Positions 26,308 through 34,983 of a DNA stretch of 64,000 nt are shown in pieces. Source of the DNA: Tistrella mobilis. GTDB taxonomy: Bacteria > Pseudomonadota > Alphaproteobacteria > Tistrellales > Tistrellaceae. Below the pieces are notes generated by a model that saw nothing but the letters and a program-made list of their open reading frames with translations, did no database searches and was not told where the DNA came from. The DNA is taken from the NCBI RefSeq assembly GCF_041468085.1, contig NZ_CP121017.1, positions 2,483,676 through 2,547,675 of the forward strand, in the 5' to 3' direction. The number at the start of each line of letters is the position of its first letter. Position 1 is the first letter of the stretch. The translations under genes were made by a program, and so were the position numbers.

Positions 26308-27117
26308 ATGACCGAAGACACCCAGCCCGCCGCCCTCGCCGATCGCCCGCTTGAGGGCAGGATCGCCCTGATCACCGGTGCGTCGCGCGGCCTGGGTGCA
26401 GCGGTCGCCGAACGCTATGCCATGGCCGGCGCCCATGTCATTCTTCTCGCCCGCACGGTCGGCGGCCTGGAAGAGACCGACGACCGTGTAAAGGCCGCAG
26501 GCGGCAGCGCCACGCTGGTGCCGCATGATCTGGCCGATCTCGACAAGCTCGACAGCCTGGGCCAGCAGATCTACGAGCGTTTCGGCCGGCTGGACATCCT
26601 GGTGGCCAATGCCGGGTTGCTCGGCAACATCTCGCCCATGTCGCAGCAGAAGCCGCGCGACTGGGATCGGGTGATGACGGTCAACGTCTCAGCCAATCAG
26701 CGGCTGATCCGCAATTGCGAGCCGCTGCTGAAGCTGTCGACGGCCGGCCGCGCGATCTTCGTCACCTCGCGCGCCGCCCGCCGGATCCGCGGCTACTGGG
26801 GCGCCTACGCCACCTCCAAGGCGGCGCTTGAGGCCATGGTGAAGACCTGGGCCATGGAGATCGAGAACAGCCGCATCCGCGCCAACCTGGTCGATCCCGG
26901 TGCCCTGCGTACCCGCATGCGTGCCACGGCCTATCCGGGCGAGGACAAGGATCTCCAGACCCCACCCGAGGCGATCGCCGAGTTGTTCGTGGATCTGGCC
27001 CTGCCCGGCCTGACCGCCAATGGCGAGATCTTCGTGGCCCAGACCGCGCCGCAGGCACCGGCCCATGGCCACGATCATCATGGCCATGATCATGGCCCCG
27101 GTTGCGGCTGCCATTGA
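26308..27117 (+). CDS. SDR family oxidoreductase with His/Cys-rich tail
   Basis: A 269-residue classical SDR of unknown substrate. It has TGASRGLG at residues 23-30, the ANAG motif, and catalytic YATSK near residue 170. The unusual part is the extreme C-terminus, HGHDHHGHDHGPGCGCH: seven histidines and two cysteines in 17 residues, which looks like a metal-binding tail as seen in metal chaperones. The start ATG 26308 (MTEDTQ) follows purF by 46 bp with CCGGAG upstream; a longer frame overlapping purF is not needed. An intrinsic terminator follows and closes the dnaB-to-SDR run. Confidence 0.88.
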   Translation: MTEDTQPAALADRPLEGRIALITGASRGLGAAVAERYAMAGAHVILLARTVGGLEETDDRVKAAGGSATLVPHDLADLDKLDSLGQQIYERFGRLDILVANAGLLGNISPMSQQKPRDWDRVMTVNVSANQRLIRNCEPLLKLSTAGRAIFVTSRAARRIRGYWGAYATSKAALEAMVKTWAMEIENSRIRANLVDPGALRTRMRATAYPGEDKDLQTPPEAIAELFVDLALPGLTANGEIFVAQTAPQAPAHGHDHHGHDHGPGCGCH

Positions 27118-27150
27118 ACGTCAGCCCACACACAACCCGACGAATCTTCC

Positions 27151-27175
27151 GGGGCGCCTGACGGCGCCCCTTTTT
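27151..27175 (+). terminator. intrinsic terminator after the purF-SDR run
   Basis: GGGGCGCC and GGCGCCCC arms enclose a TGAC loop, directly followed by TTTTT. It lies 33 bp after the SDR stop and 12 bp before the convergent tetR stop. Confidence 0.93.
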
Positions 27176-27187
27176 CGTGGCCAACCG

Positions 27188-27859
27188 TCAGGCGCCGGGA
27201 AGTTCCTCGATGATCGCCCGCATCAGATCCTCCGTCAGGCGAAGCTGGGGCGGTTTTCCCTCCCGGTGATCCGCCCCCGATGTCAGGCCGCCATCATCCA
27301 GCACACCGTGCACCAGCGCCACGCCCACCATCAGCGCCAGTGCCAGACGCGCCTTCTCCCGTGCATGTCTGCCGCCGATCCGCTCGACCAGATGGTCCAG
27401 AACATCGGCCTCCAGCCGTTCGCGGATCAGCGGCATGGCCGCACGGCTGTTGATCGAACTCATCAGGATCCGGCTCACCCGCTCGCAGGCCGCAAGAACA
27501 GCTGCATCGATCTCGTGATCGGCAGCCTCGTGACCATGCTGTTCGGCCATCCCGGCCGCCAGCAGGCCTGGCCGACCGGCCATCACGGTCAGGCGGGTCA
27601 GCACCCGTGCCAGCCTCTCCCGCGGCACGTCGCGCAGCAGAACATCGAAGGCGGCATCCCCAAGGCATACCGCGAACAGACGTTCCTTCGAGCCGTAATA
27701 GCGGATAACCAGCGAAACGTTGACGTCTGCAGCCCGGGCAATCTCCCTCAGGCCGACGGCGTCATAGCTGTTCGCTGCGAAGGCGTGGCGCGCTGCATCG
27801 AGGATCGCCGCTTTGGTCGCCTCGCTGTTGCGGGGCCTGCTCTCTTTATCTGACATCAC
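27188..27859 (-). CDS. TetR/AcrR family transcriptional regulator
   Basis: A 223-residue repressor-type protein. The N-terminal helix-turn-helix spans about residues 14-60 (AILDAARHAFAANSYDAVGLREIARAADV, then VSLVIRYYGSKERLF). The rest is an all-helical ligand domain with no recognisable specificity. The histidine-rich AEQHGHEAADHE near residue 105 is unusual. It converges with the SDR across the terminator. Upstream of its start, at 27874-27884, is the palindrome AACTTCAAGTT, a candidate autoregulatory site. The target genes are unknown; the nearest divergent frame is the small unknown gene at 28102. Confidence 0.85.
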   Translation of the reverse strand: MMSDKESRPRNSEATKAAILDAARHAFAANSYDAVGLREIARAADVNVSLVIRYYGSKERLFAVCLGDAAFDVLLRDVPRERLARVLTRLTVMAGRPGLLAAGMAEQHGHEAADHEIDAAVLAACERVSRILMSSINSRAAMPLIRERLEADVLDHLVERIGGRHAREKARLALALMVGVALVHGVLDDGGLTSGADHREGKPPQLRLTEDLMRAIIEELPGA

Positions 27860-28101
27860 TTCTTCATCAAATCAACTTCAAGTTATGCAAACACCTGTTG
27901 ACATGTCCTGGGATGGACATCTAAGGTTTCAGACGACGGGTGGTGCTGCCGTCGACCAACGGCAGGTGGCGCAATTCCGCAGAGCCGGCGGACATCCTCT
28001 CCCTCTCCGATGCCGGCGCATACCCCAGCGTTCAGGTACAGTCTTCGGACTGCGCTGATGAGGGTTTTTGCCGCCACGGCGCAGAATTTGGACGACAGGC
28101 A
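27860..28101. other. AT-rich intergenic region upstream of tetR
   Basis: Holds the 11-bp palindrome AACTTCAAGTT (27874-27884), a plus-strand TTGACA at 27898-27903, and an inverted repeat ATGTCC-N6-GGACAT at 27903-27920. These could form a divergent, TetR-controlled promoter region, but the -10 for the TTGACA is poor (TCTAAG). Confidence 0.35.
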
Positions 28102-28398
28102 ATGCCCGAACAGGACGTGCACGGCCGGACGCAGGCCGCGCAGGTGCGACCCACGCGACTGAACACGCGGGAACTTCTGGAACTCGCCGCCAGCCTGTTG
28201 TCGGCGGCCGAAGCGGGGGACACATCGGTTGGCGGGCGTCTTGGCTCCCTTCCGGAGGATCTGCTGCGGGTAATCGACGATCTGCCGCCCGAATCCGAGG
28301 ATCGATCGTCGGCATTCCGGTTTCTCGACATTGAGCAGGCGCGAGAGACCGTCACGATCCTGATCCGACCCAATGATCGCGACCAGGGGTGGAGTTGA
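28102..28398 (+). CDS. hypothetical protein
   Basis: A 98-residue frame from ATG 28102; the frame also extends upstream to 27940. I do not recognise it. The central part looks protein-like: LNTRELLELAASLLSAAE, LPEDLLRVIDDLPPESEDRSSAFRF. It has predominantly G/C third positions as in neighbouring genes, no signal peptide and no membrane segment. It is divergent from tetR, and the region between them carries palindromes, so regulation by that TetR protein is possible. No good Shine-Dalgarno sequence is seen. Confidence 0.4.
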   Translation: MPEQDVHGRTQAAQVRPTRLNTRELLELAASLLSAAEAGDTSVGGRLGSLPEDLLRVIDDLPPESEDRSSAFRFLDIEQARETVTILIRPNDRDQGWS

Positions 28399-28658
28399 CC
28401 GGCCTTCTGCCCACACGATATCGGCAGCCGCAGGCGGCGCCCCCGCCCTGCGACAATCGCGGCCTATATGTTATGTGAATCCGACGGGATCTGCGCGCGA
28501 AGACCATGATAATGGGTGCGTTCAACGCTCATCCCTGCCCCTCCACGGCGGTCGCCCGCATGAAATGCACGTGAGGGTGGCGCAATTACGCAGGCAGCTG
28601 CTACCAGAACAATATTATTGCACAGTATGGAGAGGATCACAGGCGCCGTCGAAGCCGG
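28399..28658. other. 260-bp gap before the threonine dehydratase gene end
   Basis: No supported gene. The AT-rich patch at 28600-28625 (AACAATATTATTGCACAG) has no clear promoter geometry. No terminator with a T-run is seen for either flanking gene. Confidence 0.4.
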
Positions 28659-29648
28659 TCAGCCTCGTTCGATCAGCTCAGCGAAGCGCATGAGATCGAC
28701 ATTGCCGCCCGACAGGATCACTCCGACACGCTGACCGCTGATGTCGATGGCTCCGGAAAAGGCGCCGGCGGCGGCGAGGCAGCCGGTGGGCTCGACGATC
28801 AGCTTCATCCGGCCGGCAAAGAAGCGCATCGCCTCCACCAGGGCAGCGTCTTCCACGGTGATAATCCGGTCGACCAGGGCCTGGATCACCGGGAATGTCA
28901 GCTTACCGGGGGCGGCTGTCTGGGCGCCGTCGGCAATGGTCTGCGGGGTGGGGATGGTGACGATCTCGCCGGCGGCAAGGCTGCGGCGGACATCGTCTCC
29001 GGCTGCCGGCTCAACTCCGATCACCCGGCACCCGGGCTGCAGGGCAGCTGCCACGACCGCGGACCCCGAGATCAACCCGCCACCGCCCACACAGACGAAC
29101 AGCAGGTCCAGCCCGCCCGCATCGGGCATCGCCGTCACATCCTGGATTAGTTCCAGCGCAGCGGTCCCCTGCCCGGCCATGACATCAGCATGGTCGAAGG
29201 GTGGGATCAGCACCAGGCCGCGGGTCTCGGCAATGTGGCGGCCGATCGCCTCGCGGTCCTGGGTATAGCGGTCATAGGCAACCACCTCGCCGCCATACCC
29301 CTCCGTCGCCTGACGCTTGATCAGCGGCGCATCCGACGGCATGACGATCACCGTCTCCAGCCCGAGCAGACGCCCTGCCAGCGCCACCGCCTGGGCATGG
29401 TTGCCCGATGAAAAGGCGACGACACCCCGCGGCGGTCGTGGCTGCGCTTTCAGCTTCGCCAGCGCGTTATAGGCGCCACGGAACTTGAAAGCGCCCATCC
29501 TCTGCAGGTTCTCGGGCTTGAAGAAAAGACGTGCGCCGGTCATCGCATCGGCGGTGGCAGAGGTCAGGACCGGCGTGCGGTGAGCCACGCCCTCCAGCCG
29601 CGCTGCCGCAGCCCGGACATCCTCGATACCGATGACGAGACCGGCCAT
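28659..29648 (-). CDS. threonine/serine dehydratase
   Basis: A 329-residue fold-type II PLP enzyme, probably converting threonine to 2-oxobutyrate. The PLP lysine is in GAFKFRGAYNAL near residue 52. Further marks are VVAFSSGNHAQAVALAG, the phosphate-binding VCVGGGGLISG and the C-terminal VILSGGNVDL. It lacks the C-terminal regulatory domain of biosynthetic IlvA, so it resembles the shorter catabolic/serine-racemase-like type. The start ATG 29648 lies four bases after the der stop, so it is the last gene of the minus-strand run; the frame upstream lies inside der. Confidence 0.88.
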   Translation of the reverse strand: MAGLVIGIEDVRAAAARLEGVAHRTPVLTSATADAMTGARLFFKPENLQRMGAFKFRGAYNALAKLKAQPRPPRGVVAFSSGNHAQAVALAGRLLGLETVIVMPSDAPLIKRQATEGYGGEVVAYDRYTQDREAIGRHIAETRGLVLIPPFDHADVMAGQGTAALELIQDVTAMPDAGGLDLLFVCVGGGGLISGSAVVAAALQPGCRVIGVEPAAGDDVRRSLAAGEIVTIPTPQTIADGAQTAAPGKLTFPVIQALVDRIITVEDAALVEAMRFFAGRMKLIVEPTGCLAAAGAFSGAIDISGQRVGVILSGGNVDLMRFAELIERG

Positions 29649-29652
29649 GCCG

Positions 29653-31212
29653 TCACCTCTTCTTCTTGCGGTCGGCGAAGGGGTTCTCGCTGGTGCGCAG
29701 CACAACCCGCACCGGCACGCCGGGCAGGTCGAAGCTGTCGCGCAAGCCGTTCACCACATAGCGAACATAGCTGTCGGGCAGTTCCTTCGGCTGGCTCACG
29801 AAGATCGCGAAACCGGGCGGACGGGTCTTGATCTGCGTGATATAGCGCAGCCGCAGGCGCCGGCCATTGGCCATGGGCGGCGGGTAGTTCTCGGTCATGC
29901 GTTCCAGCCAGCGGTTCAGCCGGCCGGTCGACACCCGGCGGTTCCAGATCCGGTAGATGTCGAAACAGGCATCGATCAGCCGGTCGGTGTTGTGGCCGGC
30001 CAGGGCCGAGATCGTCACCACCGGCACGCCCTTGACCTGTGGCATCACATGGCTCATCCGCCGGCGCAGCTCGGTCATGAAGGCATCGGCGTCGGTGACC
30101 GTGTCCCATTTGTTGACGGCCACAACCAGCGCCCGGCCTTCATCGACGATCAGCCGGGCAATGGTCATGTCCTGCTTTTCAAGTCCACGCTCGGCATCGA
30201 TCATCAGGACCACGACATGGGCGAAGCGGATCGCGCGCAGGGTCTCGTCGACCGACATCTTCTCGATCCGGTCGTCGATCCGCGCCTTTCGGCGCATGCC
30301 TGCGGTATCGATCAGCCGGATGCGGCGGCCGGCATGCAGCCAGTCGACCGCAATGGCATCGCGCGTGATACCTGCCTCCGGGCCGGTCAGCACCCGTTCC
30401 TCGCCCAGCAGATGGTTCATCAGAGTGGACTTGCCGGCATTCGGGCGGCCGACGATGGCGATCTGGAGCGCCTTCTGCCGGCCGATCTCGGCCATGGCCC
30501 GCTCTTCGGCAGCCGCCAGCGTCTCTTCGTCCGCATCCTCGTCGATATCGACATCCGAGCCGTCATCGTCGAAATCGTCGAGACCGACCTCACGGGGGCC
30601 ATGCTCGGCCAGCTCCGCCGCCTCTGCGCCCTCGGCACCGGCACGGGCCGCGGCGCGACGACGCGCGGCTGCCGCCTCGGCTTCAGCCGCGGCGGCATCT
30701 TCCAGCGCCTCGGCATGGGCCGCGCCATGGGCCGAGAGCACGTCGTAGAGATCCGAGGTATGGTCGCCATGGGCTGCGGAGAGTGGCATCGGCTCCCCCA
30801 GACCCAGCCCCCAGGCCTCGGCCAGGCCCATATCTCCGGCCCGGCCTTCGCATTTGTTCACCACCACAACCACCGGGGTCTCCACCCGGCGCAGCAGATC
30901 GGCGAAATGCTCGTCGGCCGGAGTGATCCCCGCCCGGCCGTCGATCATGAAGAGCACCAGATCTGCGTCGTCGATCGCGGTCCGGGTCTGGGCCTGCATG
31001 CGAGCGTTCAGATCCGACGGATCCTCGATCTCTTCGAGACCTGCGGTATCGACGACATTGAAGCGCAGATTACCGAGCCGCGCTTCGCCCATCCGGCGGT
31101 CGCGGGTGACACCCGGCGTGTCGTCGACGATGGCAATGCGCCGCCCGACCAGACGATTGAACAGGGTCGACTTGCCGACATTCGGCCGGCCGACCAGCGC
31201 CACGGTCAGCAT
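29653..31212 (-). CDS. der: ribosome-associated GTPase Der with enlarged linker
   Basis: A 519-residue double-GTPase needed for 50S subunit assembly. The first G domain starts at residue 1 (VGRPNVGKST, DTPGVTRDR, DTAGLEE, NKCE) and the second near residue 250 (VGRPNAGKST, DTAGMRRKARI, NKWD). A KH-like domain ends in RKKKR. Between the G domains lies an insert of about 80 residues (roughly 165-245), first alanine/arginine-rich, then aspartate-rich (DDFDDDGSDVDIDEDAD). Linkers in this family are much shorter. The start ATG 31212 is set by the first strand MLTVALVG. It lies downstream of bamB, a common arrangement. Confidence 0.95.
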   Translation of the reverse strand: MLTVALVGRPNVGKSTLFNRLVGRRIAIVDDTPGVTRDRRMGEARLGNLRFNVVDTAGLEEIEDPSDLNARMQAQTRTAIDDADLVLFMIDGRAGITPADEHFADLLRRVETPVVVVVNKCEGRAGDMGLAEAWGLGLGEPMPLSAAHGDHTSDLYDVLSAHGAAHAEALEDAAAAEAEAAAARRRAAARAGAEGAEAAELAEHGPREVGLDDFDDDGSDVDIDEDADEETLAAAEERAMAEIGRQKALQIAIVGRPNAGKSTLMNHLLGEERVLTGPEAGITRDAIAVDWLHAGRRIRLIDTAGMRRKARIDDRIEKMSVDETLRAIRFAHVVVLMIDAERGLEKQDMTIARLIVDEGRALVVAVNKWDTVTDADAFMTELRRRMSHVMPQVKGVPVVTISALAGHNTDRLIDACFDIYRIWNRRVSTGRLNRWLERMTENYPPPMANGRRLRLRYITQIKTRPPGFAIFVSQPKELPDSYVRYVVNGLRDSFDLPGVPVRVVLRTSENPFADRKKKR

Positions 31213-31386
31213 GGACGCGGACCTCCGGAATGGACATGAGGTGGTCGCGAAGCCGCTGCGATCATCAAGACCGCCGGCTCCGCAGGATGAAGCTGCCAAG
31301 CGGACGCGACCCCGCAGGCCCTGTGCCTGCGGGGTCGACGCCCTGCATCGGTTCATGCGCATCAATGACGATGCGCGAGGCCCACG

Positions 31387-32763
31387 TCAACGATAAGCGA
31401 TCAGCGTCGCATCGTCGCGGAGCACATAGAGTTTGCCATCGGCCACGATGGGCGAGATGTTCACTGCCCCGCCGACATCGGTTTCGCCGGTCTTGCTGCC
31501 GTCGGTCGGATCCAGCGCCATCAGGCTGCCGGCGCTGGATGCCAGATACAGACGGCCGCCTGCCAGCACCGGCCCGGTCCAGCGGATCGGATCCTCACGA
31601 TCCTCGGGATCCTCGAAGGCCGGCAGATCGACCACCCAACGCACCCGACCGTCGCTGCGGCGCATGGCTACAAGGCGGGTCGAGTCGACCACGACATAGA
31701 TGGTGGTGTCTGCCACCCACGGGGTCTGGTTCACCTTGAACGGCTGCTCCCAGACCCGCAGGCCCGAGCGAACGTCGAAGGCCGCAATCCGGCCGCCGAC
31801 GGTGCCCGCGAAGACCATGTCGCGATCGATCACCGGATCCGACAGAATGTCGGTCAGCGCGCTCAGCGAAGATCCGGCCGCGGCGAAGCCGGCCAGCGTC
31901 TCCGCCCAGCCGACGCGGCCGCTGTCACCGCGCAACGCCACCAGATCGCCGCTGGAATAGGCTGCGACCACGAGGTTGCCCAGAACACCCGGGGCGGCCC
32001 CGCCCAGGATCATCTGGGTCGCGGGCACGCCGCCATGACGCCACAGCTCGCGGCCGCTGTCGCCGGCGAGCGCGATCAGCTGATTGTCGAAGCTCTGCAC
32101 GAAGACGCGCCCCTCACCCGCCGCCGGCGGTGCGCGGAAAGGGGTATGCATCGACGTCCGCCACAGCTCGACACCGTCGGCGGGGTTGAGCGCCACCACG
32201 TCGCCGAACCCGGTCGCGGCATAAATCCGCCCGTCGGCAATCGCGAGGCCACCGCCATAGGCGCCCTCCAGCAGATCGCTGTCGGGGGCGAGTTCCACTG
32301 ACCAGACCCCGCGGCCGGTCGTGGCGTCCAGTGCGACGACATTAGAGTCGGCATCGAGAATATAGATCCGGCCATCGGCCATCACCGGCTGGGACATCAG
32401 GCGCTTTGCCCCGCCCGAACCCACGCCCGCATCGCCCCGCCAGGCCTCGACCGGGGTCTCGGGGCCGGCCAGCGCATGCATGGCGTGGTTGCCGTAGCCG
32501 CTGGTCTGCGGCCATTCGCCGTTCTGCCAGGCCGGCGGCACCGTGATCGCCTCGGATGCCACGGCCGGATCGATCCGGATGTCGGCCCTTTCCGGCATCA
32601 CGGCAATCCGCTCGCCCGGCAGGGCCGGCTTATCGTCCGATCCCCACCAGCTGCCGCAGCCGGACAGCAGCATCGCGGTCAACACCGCAAGGCCCGCTGC
32701 GCGCACCGGCCGCGACGGGCGACGGACGGCAACCATCTGCCGTCCGGGGCGAAGACTGGTCAT
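31387..32763 (-). CDS. bamB: outer-membrane assembly lipoprotein BamB
   Basis: A 458-residue lipoprotein with a beta-propeller of PQQ-like repeats, part of the Bam complex that inserts outer-membrane proteins. A signal segment ends in the lipobox LLSGC near residue 36. Repeats such as VVALDATTGRGVWSVEL, VVALNPADGVELWR and LIALAGDSGRELWR follow. The start at 32763 overlaps the stop of the upstream TPR gene as ATGA. Der follows 174 bp downstream, giving the common TPR-bamB-der order. Confidence 0.92.
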   Translation of the reverse strand: MTSLRPGRQMVAVRRPSRPVRAAGLAVLTAMLLSGCGSWWGSDDKPALPGERIAVMPERADIRIDPAVASEAITVPPAWQNGEWPQTSGYGNHAMHALAGPETPVEAWRGDAGVGSGGAKRLMSQPVMADGRIYILDADSNVVALDATTGRGVWSVELAPDSDLLEGAYGGGLAIADGRIYAATGFGDVVALNPADGVELWRTSMHTPFRAPPAAGEGRVFVQSFDNQLIALAGDSGRELWRHGGVPATQMILGGAAPGVLGNLVVAAYSSGDLVALRGDSGRVGWAETLAGFAAAGSSLSALTDILSDPVIDRDMVFAGTVGGRIAAFDVRSGLRVWEQPFKVNQTPWVADTTIYVVVDSTRLVAMRRSDGRVRWVVDLPAFEDPEDREDPIRWTGPVLAGGRLYLASSAGSLMALDPTDGSKTGETDVGGAVNISPIVADGKLYVLRDDATLIAYR

Positions 32764-33485
32764 TTCGCAGGCTCCTGATCTGCGTCGGTCGATGCGGCAT
32801 CGGCGGGAGCAGCCCCGGCGGCGGCCTCAGAAGCGATGGGCGCCCCCAGCACACGGGCATAAGAGGCAGCGCGCCCACGCAGATCCTGCGGCGCATCCGC
32901 GTCGTCAGCCAGGCGGGCGAAGATCTCGCCGGCACGCTGGGTGTCACCGGCCTTGAAGGCGGCGAGTGCCACCAGTTCTTCGGCGAGCGGCCGCCAGTTT
33001 TCCTCGCTGTCGATCAGGCCCGAGACCCGGGCGCGGATCTGATCGGGCGTCTCGGTGCGGATGGCGAGCGACGCAGCCTTCAGCGTGGCAGTGGCCTTGA
33101 TTGCGGGATCCAGATCGCCGCGGGCGGCCACGGACTCGAAGCCGGCCTGGGCCCCGTCACGATCCCCGGCTGCGAGCTTCGCCTCTGCGGCCCGCATCAG
33201 AGCAAGGCCGGCATAGCCGCTTTCGGCATCGGCGGCGAGAGCCTGAAACGCCGCTGCGGCCTGATCCTGCTTGCCCGAGGCGGCCAGCGCCTCGGCCGCA
33301 GCATAGGCGGAAGCCTGTTCGTTGCGGCGGTTTTCTTCCCAGGCACGCCAGGCGACATCGGCAGCCACGCCCACCACCACCAGCACCGCGGCGCCGATGA
33401 TCCAGGGTCCGAAGCGTTTCCACAGCTTCAGGGCCTTGTCGCGACGCAGATCCTCTTCGATCTCGCGGATGAACTGTTCCGACAC
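32760..33485 (-). CDS. YfgM-like tetratricopeptide membrane protein
   Basis: A 241-residue protein anchored by one transmembrane helix near residues 28-48 (WIIGAAVLVVVGVAADVAW), with a periplasmic TPR-like helical domain rich in alanine. In E. coli YfgM is a SecYEG-associated chaperone partner, and the gene sits next to bamB as here. I choose the GTG at 33485 because a perfect AAGGAGG lies ten bases upstream; an in-frame ATG at 33512 would lie before that site. The N-terminus EQFIREIEEDLRRDKALKLWKRFG is typical of this family. The tail is alanine/proline-rich. Confidence 0.85.
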   Translation of the reverse strand: MSEQFIREIEEDLRRDKALKLWKRFGPWIIGAAVLVVVGVAADVAWRAWEENRRNEQASAYAAAEALAASGKQDQAAAAFQALAADAESGYAGLALMRAAEAKLAAGDRDGAQAGFESVAARGDLDPAIKATATLKAASLAIRTETPDQIRARVSGLIDSEENWRPLAEELVALAAFKAGDTQRAGEIFARLADDADAPQDLRGRAASYARVLGAPIASEAAAGAAPADAASTDADQEPAK

Positions 33486-33615
33486 GCCCCGGGAACCTCC
33501 TTCAGACGCCACAATTGTCCGGGCATACGGGCAACGCCACGTCCGCCCGGTGGACGGCGGTTACCATAGTCGTTCGGCATCTTCATGGCAAATCCCCCGA
33601 AGCCGCGGGGGTGCA

Positions 33616-34917
33616 TCACCCCGGCAGGTCGCCGGGGGCCGGTGGCGCCTCGGGGACAAGATGCAGATCGTGCAGCGCCGCCCGCGCCCGCACCACCGAT
33701 GCCGCCCCTTCGCGGATCGCCTGGGCACCCTGGTCGAACTCCATCCAGCGGATATGGCCGACCCGTGGGGCGAGCACCAGGTCGGGCGGATCGCCTGCCA
33801 TGCGACTGCGTGCGATCCGATCCTGCATGATGCCGATCGAGTGCATCATGACCTCGCCGATGCCGATGCCACCGGCACGCGCCGCAACTGCGGCCGCGCG
33901 CCGGTCGGGATCGATGCTGCGCCCGGTGAGCCCCATCAGCCGCCCGCCGAGCCCCAGCAGACGACGGGCCCCGCGCCGGTCGGCGGTCGTCGCCGCAGCA
34001 GCGGTCTGGGCACTGCGGGCAAGGCCATGGGCATGGGCTGTCGGGTGGCCGCGACTGGCGGGGCCCGGCTCCGGGTCGACCGGCCGGGGCACGGCATCCG
34101 CGGCCTGGGGTGAGGCGACCCCGGGGGCAGGCATCGCCGCTGCATCGATTCTGAGCCGCCGCCTGTAGCCTGCGAGATCGCCATGAAGGGTCACCGCAAT
34201 CACCGCCTCAGCCCCCAGATGCCGGCACAGCGACACCGGCACCGGGTTGACCAGGCCACCATCGACCAGCAGCCGCCCCCCCGCCCGCACCGGTGCGAAA
34301 ATCCCCGGGATACTCATCGAGGCACGCAACGCATCGACCAGATCACCATCGGTCAGCCAGACCTCCTGGCCGCTGGCGAGATCGGTGGCGATGGCGCCGA
34401 ACGCCACCGGAAGATCCTCGATCCGGGTTTCGCCGAAAGCCTCGCGCAGCATGGCGGTCAGCCGGTCGCCGCCGACCAGGCCGCCCGAGCCCATCCGGAA
34501 ATCCCCCAGCCGGACAACCTTGAGCCGGGTGAGATCGCGCACCCAGGCCTCGAACTCACCGAGCCGGCCGGCGGCATGAAACGCACCGACCACCGCTCCG
34601 GCACTCGCGCCGGCGATGACCTGCGGCACCACCCGCTCGGCAACCAGTGCATTCAATACGCCGATATGAGCCCAACCGCGTGCCGAACCCGATCCCAGCG
34701 CCACACCCAGCACCGGCGGCCGTGGCGCCGGGGCCGGCCCTTCGCCGCGCCGCGCGGCGGCGGCGTCACGCCGGCGACGCCGCCGCTGCGGCCGCGCCGG
34801 TTCGACGGCCGGAACCGGATCCGGAGCCGGAGCGGGGTCACCGCCCTGCGGATGCTGCGTCGCGGCAGATGTTGCAATCCTGGTGTCGCTTCGGGTTGGC
34901 GCGGCGGGTCTCGTCAT
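33616..34917 (-). CDS. patatin-like phospholipase family protein
   Basis: A 433-residue predicted lipid acyl hydrolase of the RssA-like group. The catalytic domain begins near residue 68: the oxyanion loop GSGSARGWAHIGVL, the nucleophile GASAGAVVGAF, and the aspartate in LLVDGGLVNPVPVSL. Before it is a proline/arginine-rich leader including a run of six arginines. After it comes a long alanine/proline-rich stretch, then a conserved-looking HSIGIMQDRIARSRM helix. The start ATG 34917 is chosen because the frame upstream of it overlaps the divergent thpR. Substrate unknown. Confidence 0.86.
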   Translation of the reverse strand: MTRPAAPTRSDTRIATSAATQHPQGGDPAPAPDPVPAVEPARPQRRRRRRDAAAARRGEGPAPAPRPPVLGVALGSGSARGWAHIGVLNALVAERVVPQVIAGASAGAVVGAFHAAGRLGEFEAWVRDLTRLKVVRLGDFRMGSGGLVGGDRLTAMLREAFGETRIEDLPVAFGAIATDLASGQEVWLTDGDLVDALRASMSIPGIFAPVRAGGRLLVDGGLVNPVPVSLCRHLGAEAVIAVTLHGDLAGYRRRLRIDAAAMPAPGVASPQAADAVPRPVDPEPGPASRGHPTAHAHGLARSAQTAAAATTADRRGARRLLGLGGRLMGLTGRSIDPDRRAAAVAARAGGIGIGEVMMHSIGIMQDRIARSRMAGDPPDLVLAPRVGHIRWMEFDQGAQAIREGAASVVRARAALHDLHLVPEAPPAPGDLPG

Positions 34918-34983
34918 GTAATGCTCGTCCTTGATGTCAGGACCGGTCGCCCGGGCCGGCTGCGCGAGCGAAAGGAAATGCCC

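Noticed and set aside
28373-28693. A 106-codon plus-strand frame
   Set aside because: No ribosome binding site, no recognisable protein pattern, and it overlaps the end of the dehydratase gene.
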